Assembly: GCA_037893225.1 (NCBI GenBank)
Contig: JAZGUH010000282.1
Coordinates: 124,001-188,000, forward strand
Direction: 5' to 3'
Length of the DNA stretch: 64,000 nt
DNA from: Hippasteria phrygiana
Taxonomy: Eukaryota > Echinodermata > Asteroidea > Valvatida > Goniasteridae
Shown: one piece after another, positions 53,401 through 64,000 of the stretch
Numbering within the stretch: position 1 is the stretch's first letter
Layout: every line of letters starts with the position of its first letter
Program-made: the position numbers and the translations under genes
Notes under the pieces: model-generated
What the model saw: the letters and a program-made list of their open reading frames with translations, nothing else
Databases searched by the model: none
Told to the model about the DNA's origin: nothing

Positions 53401-55048
53401 ATCTAAGCTATCCATACATGTCAAAATTACTGAATTTGGTTGATATTTCATGCAATTATGAATGAGTAAAGCAAGTCATACCCCAGGGAATTTGACAGGC
53501 ATGGAGCAATAAATAGAAGGTAATATGCACACAGATGTTGGCCGGAAAGAAAATAAACATTGCGAGGTTTGAATTTTCTCCACAAGTTTTAACTCTAGGA
53601 AGCCGCCGATGATTGCAACATGTAGCGCCAGATCTAAGCTATCCATACATGTCAAAATCACTGTATTTGGTTGATATTTCATGCAATTATGAATGAGTAA
53701 AGCAAGTCATACCCTAGGGAATTTGACAGGCATGGAGCAATAAATAGACGGTAATATGCACACAGATGTTGGCCTGAAAGAAAATAAACATTGCGAGGTT
53801 TGAATTTTCTCCACAAGTGTTAACTCTAAGAAGCCGCCGATAATTGCAACATGTAGCGCCAGATCTAAGCTATCCATACATGTCAAAATTACTGAATTTG
53901 GTTGATATTTCATGCAATTATGAATGAGTAAAGCAAGTCCATACCCCAGGGAATTTGACATGCATGGAGCAATAAATAGACGGTAACATGTACACAGATG
54001 TTGGCCGGAAAGAAAATAAACATTGCGAGGTTTGAATTTTCTCCACAGGTTTTAACTCTAAGAAGCCGCCGATGATTGCAACATGTAGCGCCAGATCTAA
54101 GCTATCCATACATGTCAAAATTACTGTATTTGGTTGATATTTCATGCAATTAAGAATGAGTAAAGCAAGTCATACCCCAGGGAATTTGACAGGCATGGAG
54201 CAATAAATAGAAGGTAATATGCACACAGATGGTGGCAAGGAAGAAAATAAACATTGCGAGGTTTGAATTTTCTCCACAAGTGTTAACTCTAAGAACCCGC
54301 CGATAATTGCAACATGTAGCGCCAGATCTAAGCTATCCATACATGTCAAAATTACTGAATTTGGTTGATATTTCATGCAATTATGAATGAGTAAAGCAAG
54401 TCATACCCCAGGGAATTTGACATGCATGGAGCAATAAATAGACGGTAACATGTACACAGATGTTGGCCGGAAAGAAAATAAACATTGCGAGGTTTGAATT
54501 TTCTTCACAAGTTTTAACTCTAGGAAGCCGCCGATGATTGCAACATGTAGCGCCAGATCTAAGCTATCCATACATGTCAAAATTACTGTATTTGGTTGAT
54601 ATTTCATGCAATTAAGAATGAGTAAAGCAAGTCATACCCCAGGGAATTTGACAGGCATGGAGCAATAAATAGAAGGTAATATGCACACAGATGGTGGCAA
54701 GGAAGAAAATAAACATTGCGAGGTTTGAATTTTCTCCACAAGTGTTAACTCTAAGAAGCCGCCGATAATTGCAACATGTAGCGCCAGATCTAAGCTATCC
54801 ATACATGTCAAAATTACTGAATTTGGTTGATATTTCATGCAATTATGAATGAGTAAAGCAAGTCATACCCCAGGGAATTTGACATGCATGGAGCAATAAA
54901 TAGACGGTAACATGTACACAGATGTTGGCCGGAAAGAAAATAAACATTGCGAGGTTTGAATTTTCTCCACAAGTTTTAACTCTAGGAAGCCGCCGATGAT
55001 TGCAACATGTAGCGCCAGATCTAAGCTATCCATACATGTCAAAATTAC
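50425..55048. repeat. 20-monomer higher-order unit, copy 2 (4624 bp)
   Basis: It has the same class order and all the private variants listed for copy 1, each displaced by exactly 4624 bp. I saw no difference between the two copies in the stretches compared, but did not align every base. The unit continues as a third partial copy, J-K-L-F-A, at 55049-56204. Confidence 0.93.
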
Positions 55049-56204
55049 TGTATTTGTTTGATATTTCATGCAATTATGAATGAGTAAAGCAAGTCCATAC
55101 CCCAGGGAATTTGACATGCATGGAGCAATAAATAGACGGTAACATGTACACAGATGTTGGCCGGAAAGAAAATAAACATTGCGAGGTTTGAATTTTCTCC
55201 ACAAGTTTTAACTCTAGGAAGCCGCCGATGATTGCAACATGTAGCGCCAGATCTAAGATATCCATACATGTCAAAATTACTGTATTTGGTTGATATTTCA
55301 TGCAATTATGAATGAGTAAAGCAAGTCATACCCCAGGGAATTTGACATGCATGGAGCAATAAATAGACGGTAATATGTACACAGGTGTTGGCCGGAAAGA
55401 AAATAAACATTGCGAGGTTTGAATTTTCTCCACAAGTTTTAACTCTAAGAAGCCGCCGATGATTGCAACATGTAGCGCCAGATCTAAGCTATCCATACAT
55501 GTCAAAATTACTGTATTTGGTTGATATTTCATGCAATTAAGAATGAGTAAAGCAAGTCATACCCCAGGGAATTTGACAGGCATGGAGCAATAAATAGAAG
55601 GTAATATGCACACAGATGGTGGCAAGGAAGAAAATAAACATTGCGAGGTTTGAATTTTCTCCACAAGTGTTAACTCTAAGAACCCGCCGATAATTGCAAC
55701 ATGTAGCGCCAGATCTAAGCTATCCATACATGTCAAAATTACTGAATTTGGTTGATATTTCATGCAATTATGAATGAGTAAAGCAAGTCATACCCCAGGG
55801 AATTTGACAGGCATGGAGCAATAAATAGAAGGTAATATGCACACAGATGTTGGCCGGAAAGAAAATAAACATTGCGAGGTTTGAATTTTCTCCACAAGTT
55901 TTAACTCTAGGAAGCCGCCGATGATTGCAACATGTAGCGCCAGATCTAAGCTATCCATACATGTCAAAATTACTGTATTTGGTTGATATTTCATGCAATT
56001 ATGAATGAGTAAAGCAAGTCATACCCTAGGGAATTTGACAGGCATGGAGCAATAAATAGACGGTAATATGCACACAGATGTTGGCCTGAAAGAAAATAAA
56101 CATTGCGAGGTTTGAATTTTCTCCACAAGTGTTAACTCTAAGAAGCCGCCGATAATTGCAACATGTAGCGCCAGATCTAAGCTATCCATACATGTCAAAA
56201 TTAC

Positions 56205-56436
56205 TGAATTTGGTTGATATTTCATGCAATTATGAATGAGTAAAGCAAGTCCATACCCCAGGGAATTTGACATGCATGGAGCAATAAATAGACGGTAACA
56301 TGTACACAGATGTTGGCCGGAAAGAAAATAAACATTGCGAGGTTTGAATTTTCTCCACAAGTTTTAACTCTAAGAAGCCGCCGATAATTGCAACATGTAG
56401 CGCCAGATCTAAGCTATGCATACATGTCAAAATTAC
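56205..56436. repeat. Chimeric monomer B/C
   Basis: It has the B left half and centre with the C terminal 'gctatgc', and is followed by D. Similar hybrids start at 57593 and 62687. The copy at 56899 also has the 'ctaggaag' of N and is followed by F. These replace separate B and C and keep the C-D boundary in two cases. Confidence 0.84.
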
Positions 56437-58981
56437 TGAATTTGGTTGATATTTCATGCAATTATGAATGAGTAAAGCAAGTCATACCCTAGGGAATTTG
56501 ACAGGCATGGAGCAATAAATCGAAGGTAATATGCACACAGATGATGGCCGGAAAGAAAATAAACATTGCGATGTTTGAATTTTCTCCACAAGTTTTAACT
56601 CTAGGAAGCCGCCGATGATTGCAACATGTAGCGCCAGATCTAAGCTATCCATACATATCAAAATTACTGTATTTGGTTGATATTTCATGCAATTATGAAT
56701 GAGTAAAGCAAGTCATACCCTAGGGAATTTGACAGGCATGGAGCAATAAATAGACGGTAATATGCACACAGATGTTGGCCTGAAAGAAAATAAACATTGC
56801 GAGGTTTGAATTTTCTCCACAAGTGTTAACTCTAAGAAGCCGCCGATAATTGCAACATGTAGCGCCAGATCTAAGCTATCCATACATGTCAAAATTACTG
56901 AATTTAGTTGATATTTCATGCAATTATGAATGAGTAAAGCAAGTCCATACCCCAGGGAATTTGACATGCATGGAGCAATAAATAGACGGTAACATGTACA
57001 CAGATGTTGGCCGGAAAGAAAATAAACATTGCGAGGTTTGAATTTTCTCCACAAGTTTTAACTCTAGGAAGCCGCCGATGATTGCAACATGTAGCGCCAG
57101 ATCTAAGCTATGCATACATGTCAAAATTACTGAATTTGGTTGATATTTCATGCAATTATGAATGAGTAAAGCAAGTCATACCCCAGGGAATTTGACAGGC
57201 ATGGAGCAATAAATAGAAGGTAATATGCACACAGATGTTGGCCGGAAAGAAAATAAACATTGCGAGGTTTGAATTTTCTCCACAAGTTTTAACTCTAGGA
57301 AGCCGCCGATGATTGCAACATGTAGCGCCAGATCTAAGCTATCCATACATGTCAAAATTACTGTATTTGGTTGATATTTCATGCAATTATGAATGAGTAA
57401 AGCAAGTCATACCCTAGGGAATTTGACAGGCATGGAGCAATAAATAGACGGTAATATGCACACAGATGTTGGCCTGAAAGAAAATAAACATTGCGAGGTT
57501 TGAATTTTCTCCACAAGTGTTAACTCTAAGAAGCCGCCGATAATTGCAACATGTAGCGCCAGATCTAAGCTATCCATACTTGTCAAAATTACTGAATTTG
57601 GTTGATATTTCATGCAATTATGAATGAGTAAAGCAAGTCCATACCCCAGGGAATTTGACATGCATGGAGCAATAAATAGACGGTAACATGTACACAGATG
57701 TTGGCCGGAAAGAAAATAAACATTGCGAGGTTTGAATTTTCTCCACAAGTTTTAACTCTAAGAAGCCGCCGATAATTGCAACATGTAGCGCCAGATCTAA
57801 GCTATGCATACATGTCAAAATTACTGAATTTGGTTGATATTTCATGCAATTATGAATGAGTAAAGCAAGTCATACCCTAGGGAATTTGACAGGCATGGAG
57901 CAATAAATCGAAGGTAATATGCACACAGATGTTGGCCGGAAAGAAAATAAACATTGCGATGTTTGAATTTTCTCCACAAGTTTTAACTCTAGGAAGCCGC
58001 CGATGATTGCAACATGTAGCGCCAGATCTAAGCTATCCATACATATCAAAATTACTGTATTTGGTTGATATTTCATGCAATTATGAATGAGTAAAGCAAG
58101 TCATACCCTAGGGAATTTGACAGGCATGGAGCAATAAATAGACGGTAATATGCACACAGATGTTGGCCTGAAAGAAAATAAACATTGCGAGGTTTGAATT
58201 TTCTCCACAAGTGTTAACTCTAAGAAGCCGCCGATAATTGCAACATGTAGCGCCAGATCTAAGCTATCCATACATGTCAAAATTACTGAATTTGGTTGAT
58301 ATTTCATGCAATTATGAATGAGTAAAGCAAGTCCATACCCCAGGGAATTTGACATGCATGGAGCAATAAATAGACGGTAACATGTACACAGATGTTGGCC
58401 GGAAAGAAAATAAACATTGCGAGGTTTGAATTTTCTCCACAAGTTTTAACTCTAAGAAGCCGCCGATAATTGCAACATGTAGCGCCAGATCTAAGCTATC
58501 CATACATGTCAAAATTACTGAATTTGGTTGATATTTCATGCAATTATGAATGAGTAAAGCAAGTCCATACCCCAGGGAATTTGACAGGCATGGAGCAATA
58601 AATAAGAGGTAATCTGCACACAGATGGTGGCCGGGGAGAAAATAAACATTGCGAGGTTTGAATTTTCTCCACAAGTGTTAACTCTAAGAAGCCGCCGATA
58701 ATTGCAACATGTAGCGCCAGATCTAAGCTATGCATACATGTCAAAATTACTGAATTTGGTTGATATTTCATGCAATTATGAATGAGTAAAGCAAGTCATA
58801 CCCTAGGGAATTTGACAGGCATGGAGCAATAAATCGAAGGTAATATGCACACAGATGTTGGCCGGAAAGAAAATAAACATTGCGATGTTTGAATTTTCTC
58901 CACAAGTTTTAACTCTAGGAAGCCGCCGATGATTGCAACATGTAGCGCCAGATCTAAGCTATCCATACATGTCAAAATTAC

Positions 58982-59213
58982 TGTATTTGGTTGATATTTC
59001 ATGCAATTATGAATGAGTAAAGCAAGTCCATACCCCAGGGAATTTGACATGCATGGAGCAATAAATCGAAGGTAATATGCACACAGATGTTGGCCGGAAA
59101 GAAAATAAACATTGCGATGTTTGAATTTTCTCCACAAGTTTTAACTCTAGGAAGCCGCCGATGATTGCAACATGTAGCGCCAGATCTAAGCTATCCATAC
59201 ATGTCAAAATTAC
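58982..59213. repeat. Chimeric monomer N/D (exemplar)
   Basis: The left part is B/J/N-like ('gtccatacc', 'gacatgc'). From 'cgaagg' onward it is D ('taatatgcac', 'gcgatg', 'ctaggaag'). The switch falls between positions 68 and 85. Identical arrangements start at 59909, 61299 and 63612, so this hybrid has become a class of its own at the right end. Confidence 0.87.
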
Positions 59214-61530
59214 TGTATTTGGTTGATATTTCATGCAATTATGAATGAGTAAAGCAAGTCCATACCCCAGGGAATTTGACATGCATGGAGCAATAAATAG
59301 ACGGTAACATGTACACAGATGTTGGCCGGAAAGAAAATAAACATTGCGAGGTTTGAATTTTCTCCACAAGTTTTAACTCTAGGAAGCCGCCGATGATTGC
59401 AACATGTAGCGCCAGATCTAAGCTATCCATACATGTCAAAATTACTGAATTTGGTTGATATTTCATGCAATTATGAATGAGTAAAGCAAGTCATACCCTA
59501 GGGAATTTGACAGGCATGGAGCAATAAATAGACGGTAATATGCACACAGATGTTGGCCTGAAAGAAAATAAACATTGCGAGGTTTGAATTTTCTCCACAA
59601 GTGTTAACTCTAAGAAGCCGCCGATAATTGCAACATGTAGCGCCAGATCTAAGCTATCCATACATGTCAAAATTACTGAATTTGGTTGATATTTCATGCA
59701 ATTATGAATGAGTAAAGCAAGTCCATACCCCAGGGAATTTGACATGCATGGAGCAATAAATAGACGGTAACATGTACACAGATGTTGGCCGGAAAGAAAA
59801 TAAACATTGCGAGGTTTGAATTTTCTCCACAAGTTTTAACTCTAGGAAGCCGCCGATGATTGCAACATGTAGCGCCAGATCTAAGCTATCCATACATGTC
59901 AAAATTACTGTATTTGGTTGATATTTCATGCAATTATGAATGAGTAAAGCAAGTCCATACCCCAGGGAATTTGACATGCATGGAGCAATAAATCGAAGGT
60001 AATATGCACACAGATGTTGGCCGGAAAGAAAATAAACATTGCGATGTTTGAATTTTCTCCACAAGTTTTAACTCTAGGAAGCCGCCGATGATTGCAACAT
60101 GTAGCGCCAGATCTAAGCTATCCATACATGTCAAAATTACTGTATTTGGTTGATATTTCATGCAATTATGAATGAGTAAAGCAAGTCCATACCCCAGGGA
60201 ATTTGACATGCATGGAGCAATAAATAGACGGTAACATGTACACAGATGTTGGCCGGAAAGAAAATAAACATTGCGAGGTTTGAATTTTCTCCACAAGTTT
60301 TAACTCTAGGAAGCCGCCGATGATTGCAACATGTAGCGCCAGATCTAAGCTATCCATACATGTCAAAATTACTGAATTTGGTTGATATTTCATGCAATTA
60401 TGAATGAGTAAAGCAAGTCATACCCTAGGGAATTTGACAGGCATGGAGCAATAAATAGACGGTAATATGCACACAGATGTTGGCCTGAAAGAAAATAAAC
60501 ATTGCGAGGTTTGAATTTTCTCCACAAGTGTTAACTCTAAGAAGCCGCCGATAATTGCAACATGTAGCGCCAGATCTAAGCTATCCATACATGTCAAAAT
60601 TACTGAATTTGGTTGATATTTCATGCAATTATGAATGAGTAAAGCAAGTCCATACCCCAGGGAATTTGACATGCATGGAGCAATAAATAGACGGTAACAT
60701 GTACACAGATGTTGGCCGGAAAGAAAATAAACATTGCGAGGTTTGAATTTTCTCCACAAGTTTTAACTCTAAGAAGCCGCCGATAATTGCAACATGTAGC
60801 GCCAGATCTAAGCTATCCATACATGTCAAAATTACTGAATTTGGTTGATATTTCATGCAATTATGAATGAGTAAAGCAAGTCCATACCCCAGGGAATTTG
60901 ACAGGCATGGAGCAATAAATAAGAGGTAATCTGCACACAGATGGTGGCCGGGGAGAAAATAAACATTGCGAGGTTTGAATTTTCTCCACAAGTGTTAACT
61001 CTAAGAAGCCGCCGATAATTGCAACATGTAGCGCCAGATCTAAGCTATGCATACATGTCAAAATTACTGAATTTGGTTGATATTTCATGCAATTATGAAT
61101 GAGTAAAGCAAGTCATACCCTAGGGAATTTGACAGGCATGGAGCAATAAATCGAAGGTAATATGCACACAGATGTTGGCCGGAAAGAAAATAAACATTGC
61201 GATGTTTGAATTTTCTCCACAAGTTTTAACTCTAGGAAGCCGCCGATGATTGCAACATGTAGCGCCAGATCTAAGCTATCCATACATGTCAAAATTACTG
61301 TATTTGGTTGATATTTCATGCAATTATGAATGAGTAAAGCAAGTCCATACCCCAGGGAATTTGACATGCATGGAGCAATAAATCGAAGGTAATATGCACA
61401 CAGATGTTGGCCGGAAAGAAAATAAACATTGCGATGTTTGAATTTTCTCCACAAGTTTTAACTCTAGGAAGCCGCCGATGATTGCAACATGTAGCGCCAG
61501 ATCTAAGCTATCCATACATGTCAAAATTAC

Positions 61531-64000
61531 TGTATTTGGTTGATATTTCATGCAATTATGAATGAGTAAAGCAAGTCCATACCCCAGGGAATTTGACATG
61601 CATGGAGCAATAAATAGACGGTAACATGTACACAGATGTTGGCCGGAAAGAAAATAAACATTGCGAGGTTTGAATTTTCTCCACAAGTTTTAACTCTAGG
61701 AAGCCGCCGATGATTGCAACATGTAGCGCCAGATCTAAGATATCCATACATGTCAAAATTACTGTATTTGGTTGATATTTCATGCAATTATGAATGAGTA
61801 AAGCAAGTCATACCCCAGGGAATTTGACATGCATGGAGCAATAAATAGACGGTAATATGTACACAGGTGTTGGCCGGAAAGAAAATAAACATTGCGAGGT
61901 TTGAATTTTCTCCACAAGTTTTAACTCTAAGAAGCCGCCGATGATTGCAACATGTAGCGCCAGATCTAAGCTATCCATACATGTCAAAATTACTGTATTT
62001 GGTTGATATTTCATGCAATTAAGAATGAGTAAAGCAAGTCATACCCCAGGGAATTTGACAGGCATGGAGCAATAAATAGAAGGTAATATGCACACAGATG
62101 GTGGCAAGGAAGAAAATAAACATTGCGAGGTTTGAATTTTCTCCACAAGTGTTAACTCTAAGAACCCGCCGATAATTGCAACATGTAGCGCCAGATCTAA
62201 GCTATCCATACATGTCAAAATTACTGAATTTGGTTGATATTTCATGCAATTATGAATGAGTAAAGCAAGTCATACCCCAGGGAATTTGACAGGCATGGAG
62301 CAATAAATAGAAGGTAATATGCACACAGATGTTGGCCGGAAAGAAAATAAACATTGCGAGGTTTGAATTTTCTCCACAAGTTTTAACTCTAGGAAGCCGC
62401 CGATGATTGCAACATGTAGCGCCAGATCTAAGCTATCCATACATGTCAAAATTACTGTATTTGGTTGATATTTCATGCAATTATGAATGAGTAAAGCAAG
62501 TCATACCCTAGGGAATTTGACAGGCATGGAGCAATAAATAGACGGTAATATGCACACAGATGTTGGCCTGAAAGAAAATAAACATTGCGAGGTTTGAATT
62601 TTCTCCACAAGTGTTAACTCTAAGAAGCCGCCGATAATTGCAACATGTAGCGCCAGATCTAAGCTATCCATACATGTCAAAATTACTGAATTTGGTTGAT
62701 ATTTCATGCAATTATGAATGAGTAAAGCAAGTCCATACCCCAGGGAATTTGACATGCATGGAGCAATAAATAGACGGTAACATGTACACAGATGTTGGCC
62801 GGAAAGAAAATAAACATTGCGAGGTTTGAATTTTCTCCACAAGTTTTAACTCTAAGAAGCCGCCGATAATTGCAACATGTAGCGCCAGATCTAAGCTATG
62901 CATACATGTCAAAATTACTGAATTTGGTTGATATTTCATGCAATTATGAATGAGTAAAGCAAGTCATACCCCAGGGAATTTGACATGCATGGAGCAATAA
63001 ATAGACGGTAATATGTACACAGGTGTTGGCCGGAAAGAAAATAAACATTGCGAGGTTTGAATTTTCTCCACAAGTTTTAACTCTAAGAAGCCGCCGATGA
63101 TTGCAACATGTAGCGCCAGATCTAAGCTATCCATACATGTCAAAATTACTGTATTTGGTTGATATTTCATGCAATTAAGAATGAGTAAAGCAAGTCATAC
63201 CCCAGGGAATTTGACAGGCATGGAGCAATAAATAGAAGGTAATATGCACACAGATGGTGGCAAGGAAGAAAATAAACATTGCGAGGTTTGAATTTTCTCC
63301 ACAAGTGTTAACTCTAAGAAGCCGCCGATAATTGCAACATGTAGCGCCAGATCTAAGCTATGCATACATGTCAAAATTACTGAATTTGGTTGATATTTCA
63401 TGCAATTATGAATGAGTAAAGCAAGTCATACCCTAGGGAATTTGACAGGCATGGAGCAATAAATCGAAGGTAATATGCACACAGATGTTGGCCGGAAAGA
63501 AAATAAACATTGCGATGTTTGAATTTTCTCCACAAGTTTTAACTCTAGGAAGCCGCCGATGATTGCAACATGTAGCGCCAGATCTAAGCTATCCATACAT
63601 GTCAAAATTACTGTATTTGGTTGATATTTCATGCAATTATGAATGAGTAAAGCAAGTCCATACCCCAGGGAATTTGACATGCATGGAGCAATAAATCGAA
63701 GGTAATATGCACACAGATGTTGGCCGGAAAGAAAATAAACATTGCGATGTTTGAATTTTCTCCACAAGTTTTAACTCTAGGAAGCCGCCGATGATTGCAA
63801 CATGTAGCGCCAGATCTAAGCTATCCATACATGTCAAAATTACTGTATTTGGTTGATATTTCATGCAATTATGAATGAGTAAAGCAAGTCCACACCCCAG
63901 GGAATTTGACATGCATGGAGCAATAAATAGACGGTAACATGTACACAGATGTTGGCCGGAAAGAAAATAAACATTGCGAGGTTTGAATTTTCTCCACAAG
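61531..64000. repeat. Right-edge block, 10 full monomers and one partial
   Basis: Order: J-K-L-F-A, B/C, K, L with a C-like end, D, N/D, partial monomer. The K at 62919 is the only one not preceded by J. The L at 63150 has 'ctaagaag' and 'gctatgc' and leads to D. The array continues past the window. Confidence 0.87.
63844..64000. repeat. Monomer truncated by window edge
   Basis: The first 157 bp of a monomer with a B/J/N-type left half ('gacatgc', 'agacgg', 'taacatgtac'). The private 'gtccacaccc' replaces gtccatacc. Its class cannot be settled because the distinguishing right half lies outside the window. Confidence 0.9.

Larger units (their letters stand above)
55049..61530. repeat. Right-hand block, 28 monomers with one J
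   Basis: Order: J-K-L-F-A, then B/C-D-A, N/C-F-A, B/C-D-A, B-C-D, N/D-N-A, N-N/D-N-A, B-C-D, N/D. Only the first monomer is J and only one L is present, so the usual cassettes are replaced by A-B-D and N arrangements. A-B-C-D-N/D-N at 58056-59445 is repeated from 60373 (offset 2317 bp, 10 monomers) as far as N/D. N/D-N-A-N at 58982-59908 and N/D-N-A-B from 59909 share a 927-bp offset (4 monomers). Confidence 0.87.
1..64000. repeat. Tandem satellite array, ~231-bp monomer, whole window
   Basis: Seen directly: the same unit of about 231 bp recurs head to tail from the first base to the last, giving 276 full copies and one partial copy, all in one orientation. Monomer length is 231 bp in most classes. 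It is 232 bp where an extra C gives 'gtccatacc' (B, C, G, J, N), 230 bp in the early A form and 233 bp in the early J form. No insertion longer than one base was found. Diversity is low, with perhaps fifteen common variant sites per monomer whose linked states define classes. Known: long arrays with higher-order periods are typical of eukaryotic centromeric or heterochromatic satellites. Inferred: this is such a satellite. The family and species are unknown to me. No gene, RNA gene or mobile element is visible. Confidence 0.98.

Noticed and set aside
1..64000. Reverse-strand open frames of 67-152 codons, several hundred in total, as a protein family or tandem gene cluster
   Set aside because: They are the same frame read in each satellite copy. 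Length varies only with one-base indels and with alternative TTG starts. There are no domains I recognise, no spacing for promoters, and frame-shifting insertions are tolerated in about a third of copies.
1..64000. CRISPR array
   Set aside because: Spacing is regular, but there are no short direct repeats separated by unique spacers. The entire 231-bp unit repeats, and no cas genes are present.
1..64000. Ribosomal, 5S, tRNA or snRNA tandem genes
   Set aside because: No tRNA boxes, 5S internal promoter or rRNA segments are recognisable in the monomer, and no terminator-like T run recurs at a fixed place beyond 'gaattttctc'.
1..64000. Transposable element insertion or LTR-derived tandem repeat
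   Set aside because: Monomer spacing never departs by more than two bases from 231. No target-site duplication, terminal repeat or polymerase-like frame interrupts the array.
1..64000. CENP-B box
   Set aside because: The only near match is on the reverse strand of D monomers, where 'ttcgatttatt' fits the first part, but the required CGGG is absent. No other class has the TTCG core in that context.
1..64000. Two AATAAA hexamers per monomer as polyadenylation signals
   Set aside because: They lie at about positions 78-83 and 122-127 of an AT-rich unit, with no transcript context. Chance occurrence explains them.
1..64000. Bacterial, phage or plasmid origin with iterons
   Set aside because: Iterons are short and few. 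A 64-kb array of 231-bp units with higher-order periods and no genes does not fit a prokaryotic replicon.
1..64000. Telomeric or subtelomeric simple repeat
   Set aside because: No TTAGGG-, TTTAGGG- or TTAGG-type runs occur. The single 'ctaggg' in some monomers is part of the unit, not a repeat.
1..64000. A new defence, toxin or other gene system
   Set aside because: No candidate gene of any kind is present. Interest lies in the structure and history of the satellite array.

Overview
This window is one uninterrupted array of tandem satellite DNA. It holds no gene that I can support. It contains 276 complete copies of a monomer of about 231 bp (range 230-233) plus one copy cut off by the right edge, all in the same orientation. 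No unique sequence, transposon or RNA gene interrupts it, and both edges lie inside the array. The monomer is about 38.5% G+C (89 of 231 bases in the reference copy). An array this long, with nested multi-monomer periods, is typical of eukaryotic centromeric or heterochromatic DNA. I do not recognise the satellite family and cannot name the organism.

I sorted the monomers by linked variants into classes. Coordinates start each monomer at the 'tgtatttgg' or 'tgaatttgg' that follows 'caaaattac'. The main classes are A, B, C, D, F, J, K, L, M, N and Q. E, G, H, I, O, P and early forms of A and J occur only near the left end. Class order is strongly constrained. J is followed by K in 27 of 27 cases, K by L in 27 of 28, and C by D (or a D/J hybrid) in 18 of 18. 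The array is built from a few cassettes: J-K-L, F-A-B, C-D, and J-K-L followed by M or Q.

Layout from left to right. 1-3007: A-B-C-D-E-F-G-H, I-J-K-L-O. 3008-6709 and 6710-10411: a 16-monomer unit (3702 bp) in tandem, I-J-K-L-P-C-D-A-B-C-D-E-N-F-G-H. 10412-24984: a transition in which E, G, H, I, O and P disappear and J-K-L-F-A-B-C-D with J-K-L-M takes over. 24985-35856: three copies of a unit of 15, 16 and 16 monomers, J-K-L-F-A-B-L-F-A-B-C-D-J-K-L-M in the middle copy. 35857-39095: a 7-monomer unit in tandem, J-K-L-F-B-C-D. 39096-45800: irregular 4-, 10- and 15-monomer units ending in Q. 45801-50424 and 50425-55048: a 20-monomer unit of 4624 bp in tandem, with a third partial copy to 56204. 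55049-61530: 28 monomers in which J appears only once, dominated by A-B-D and N arrangements and hybrids. 61531-64000: J-K-L returns, followed by hybrids.

Nothing here works together as genes. What the window records is unequal exchange and local amplification at several scales: single monomer, 4 to 7 monomers, and 15 to 20 monomers. The sequence also carries chimeric monomers and private variants that mark recent duplications. All class calls were made by eye from diagnostic sites, not from an alignment.
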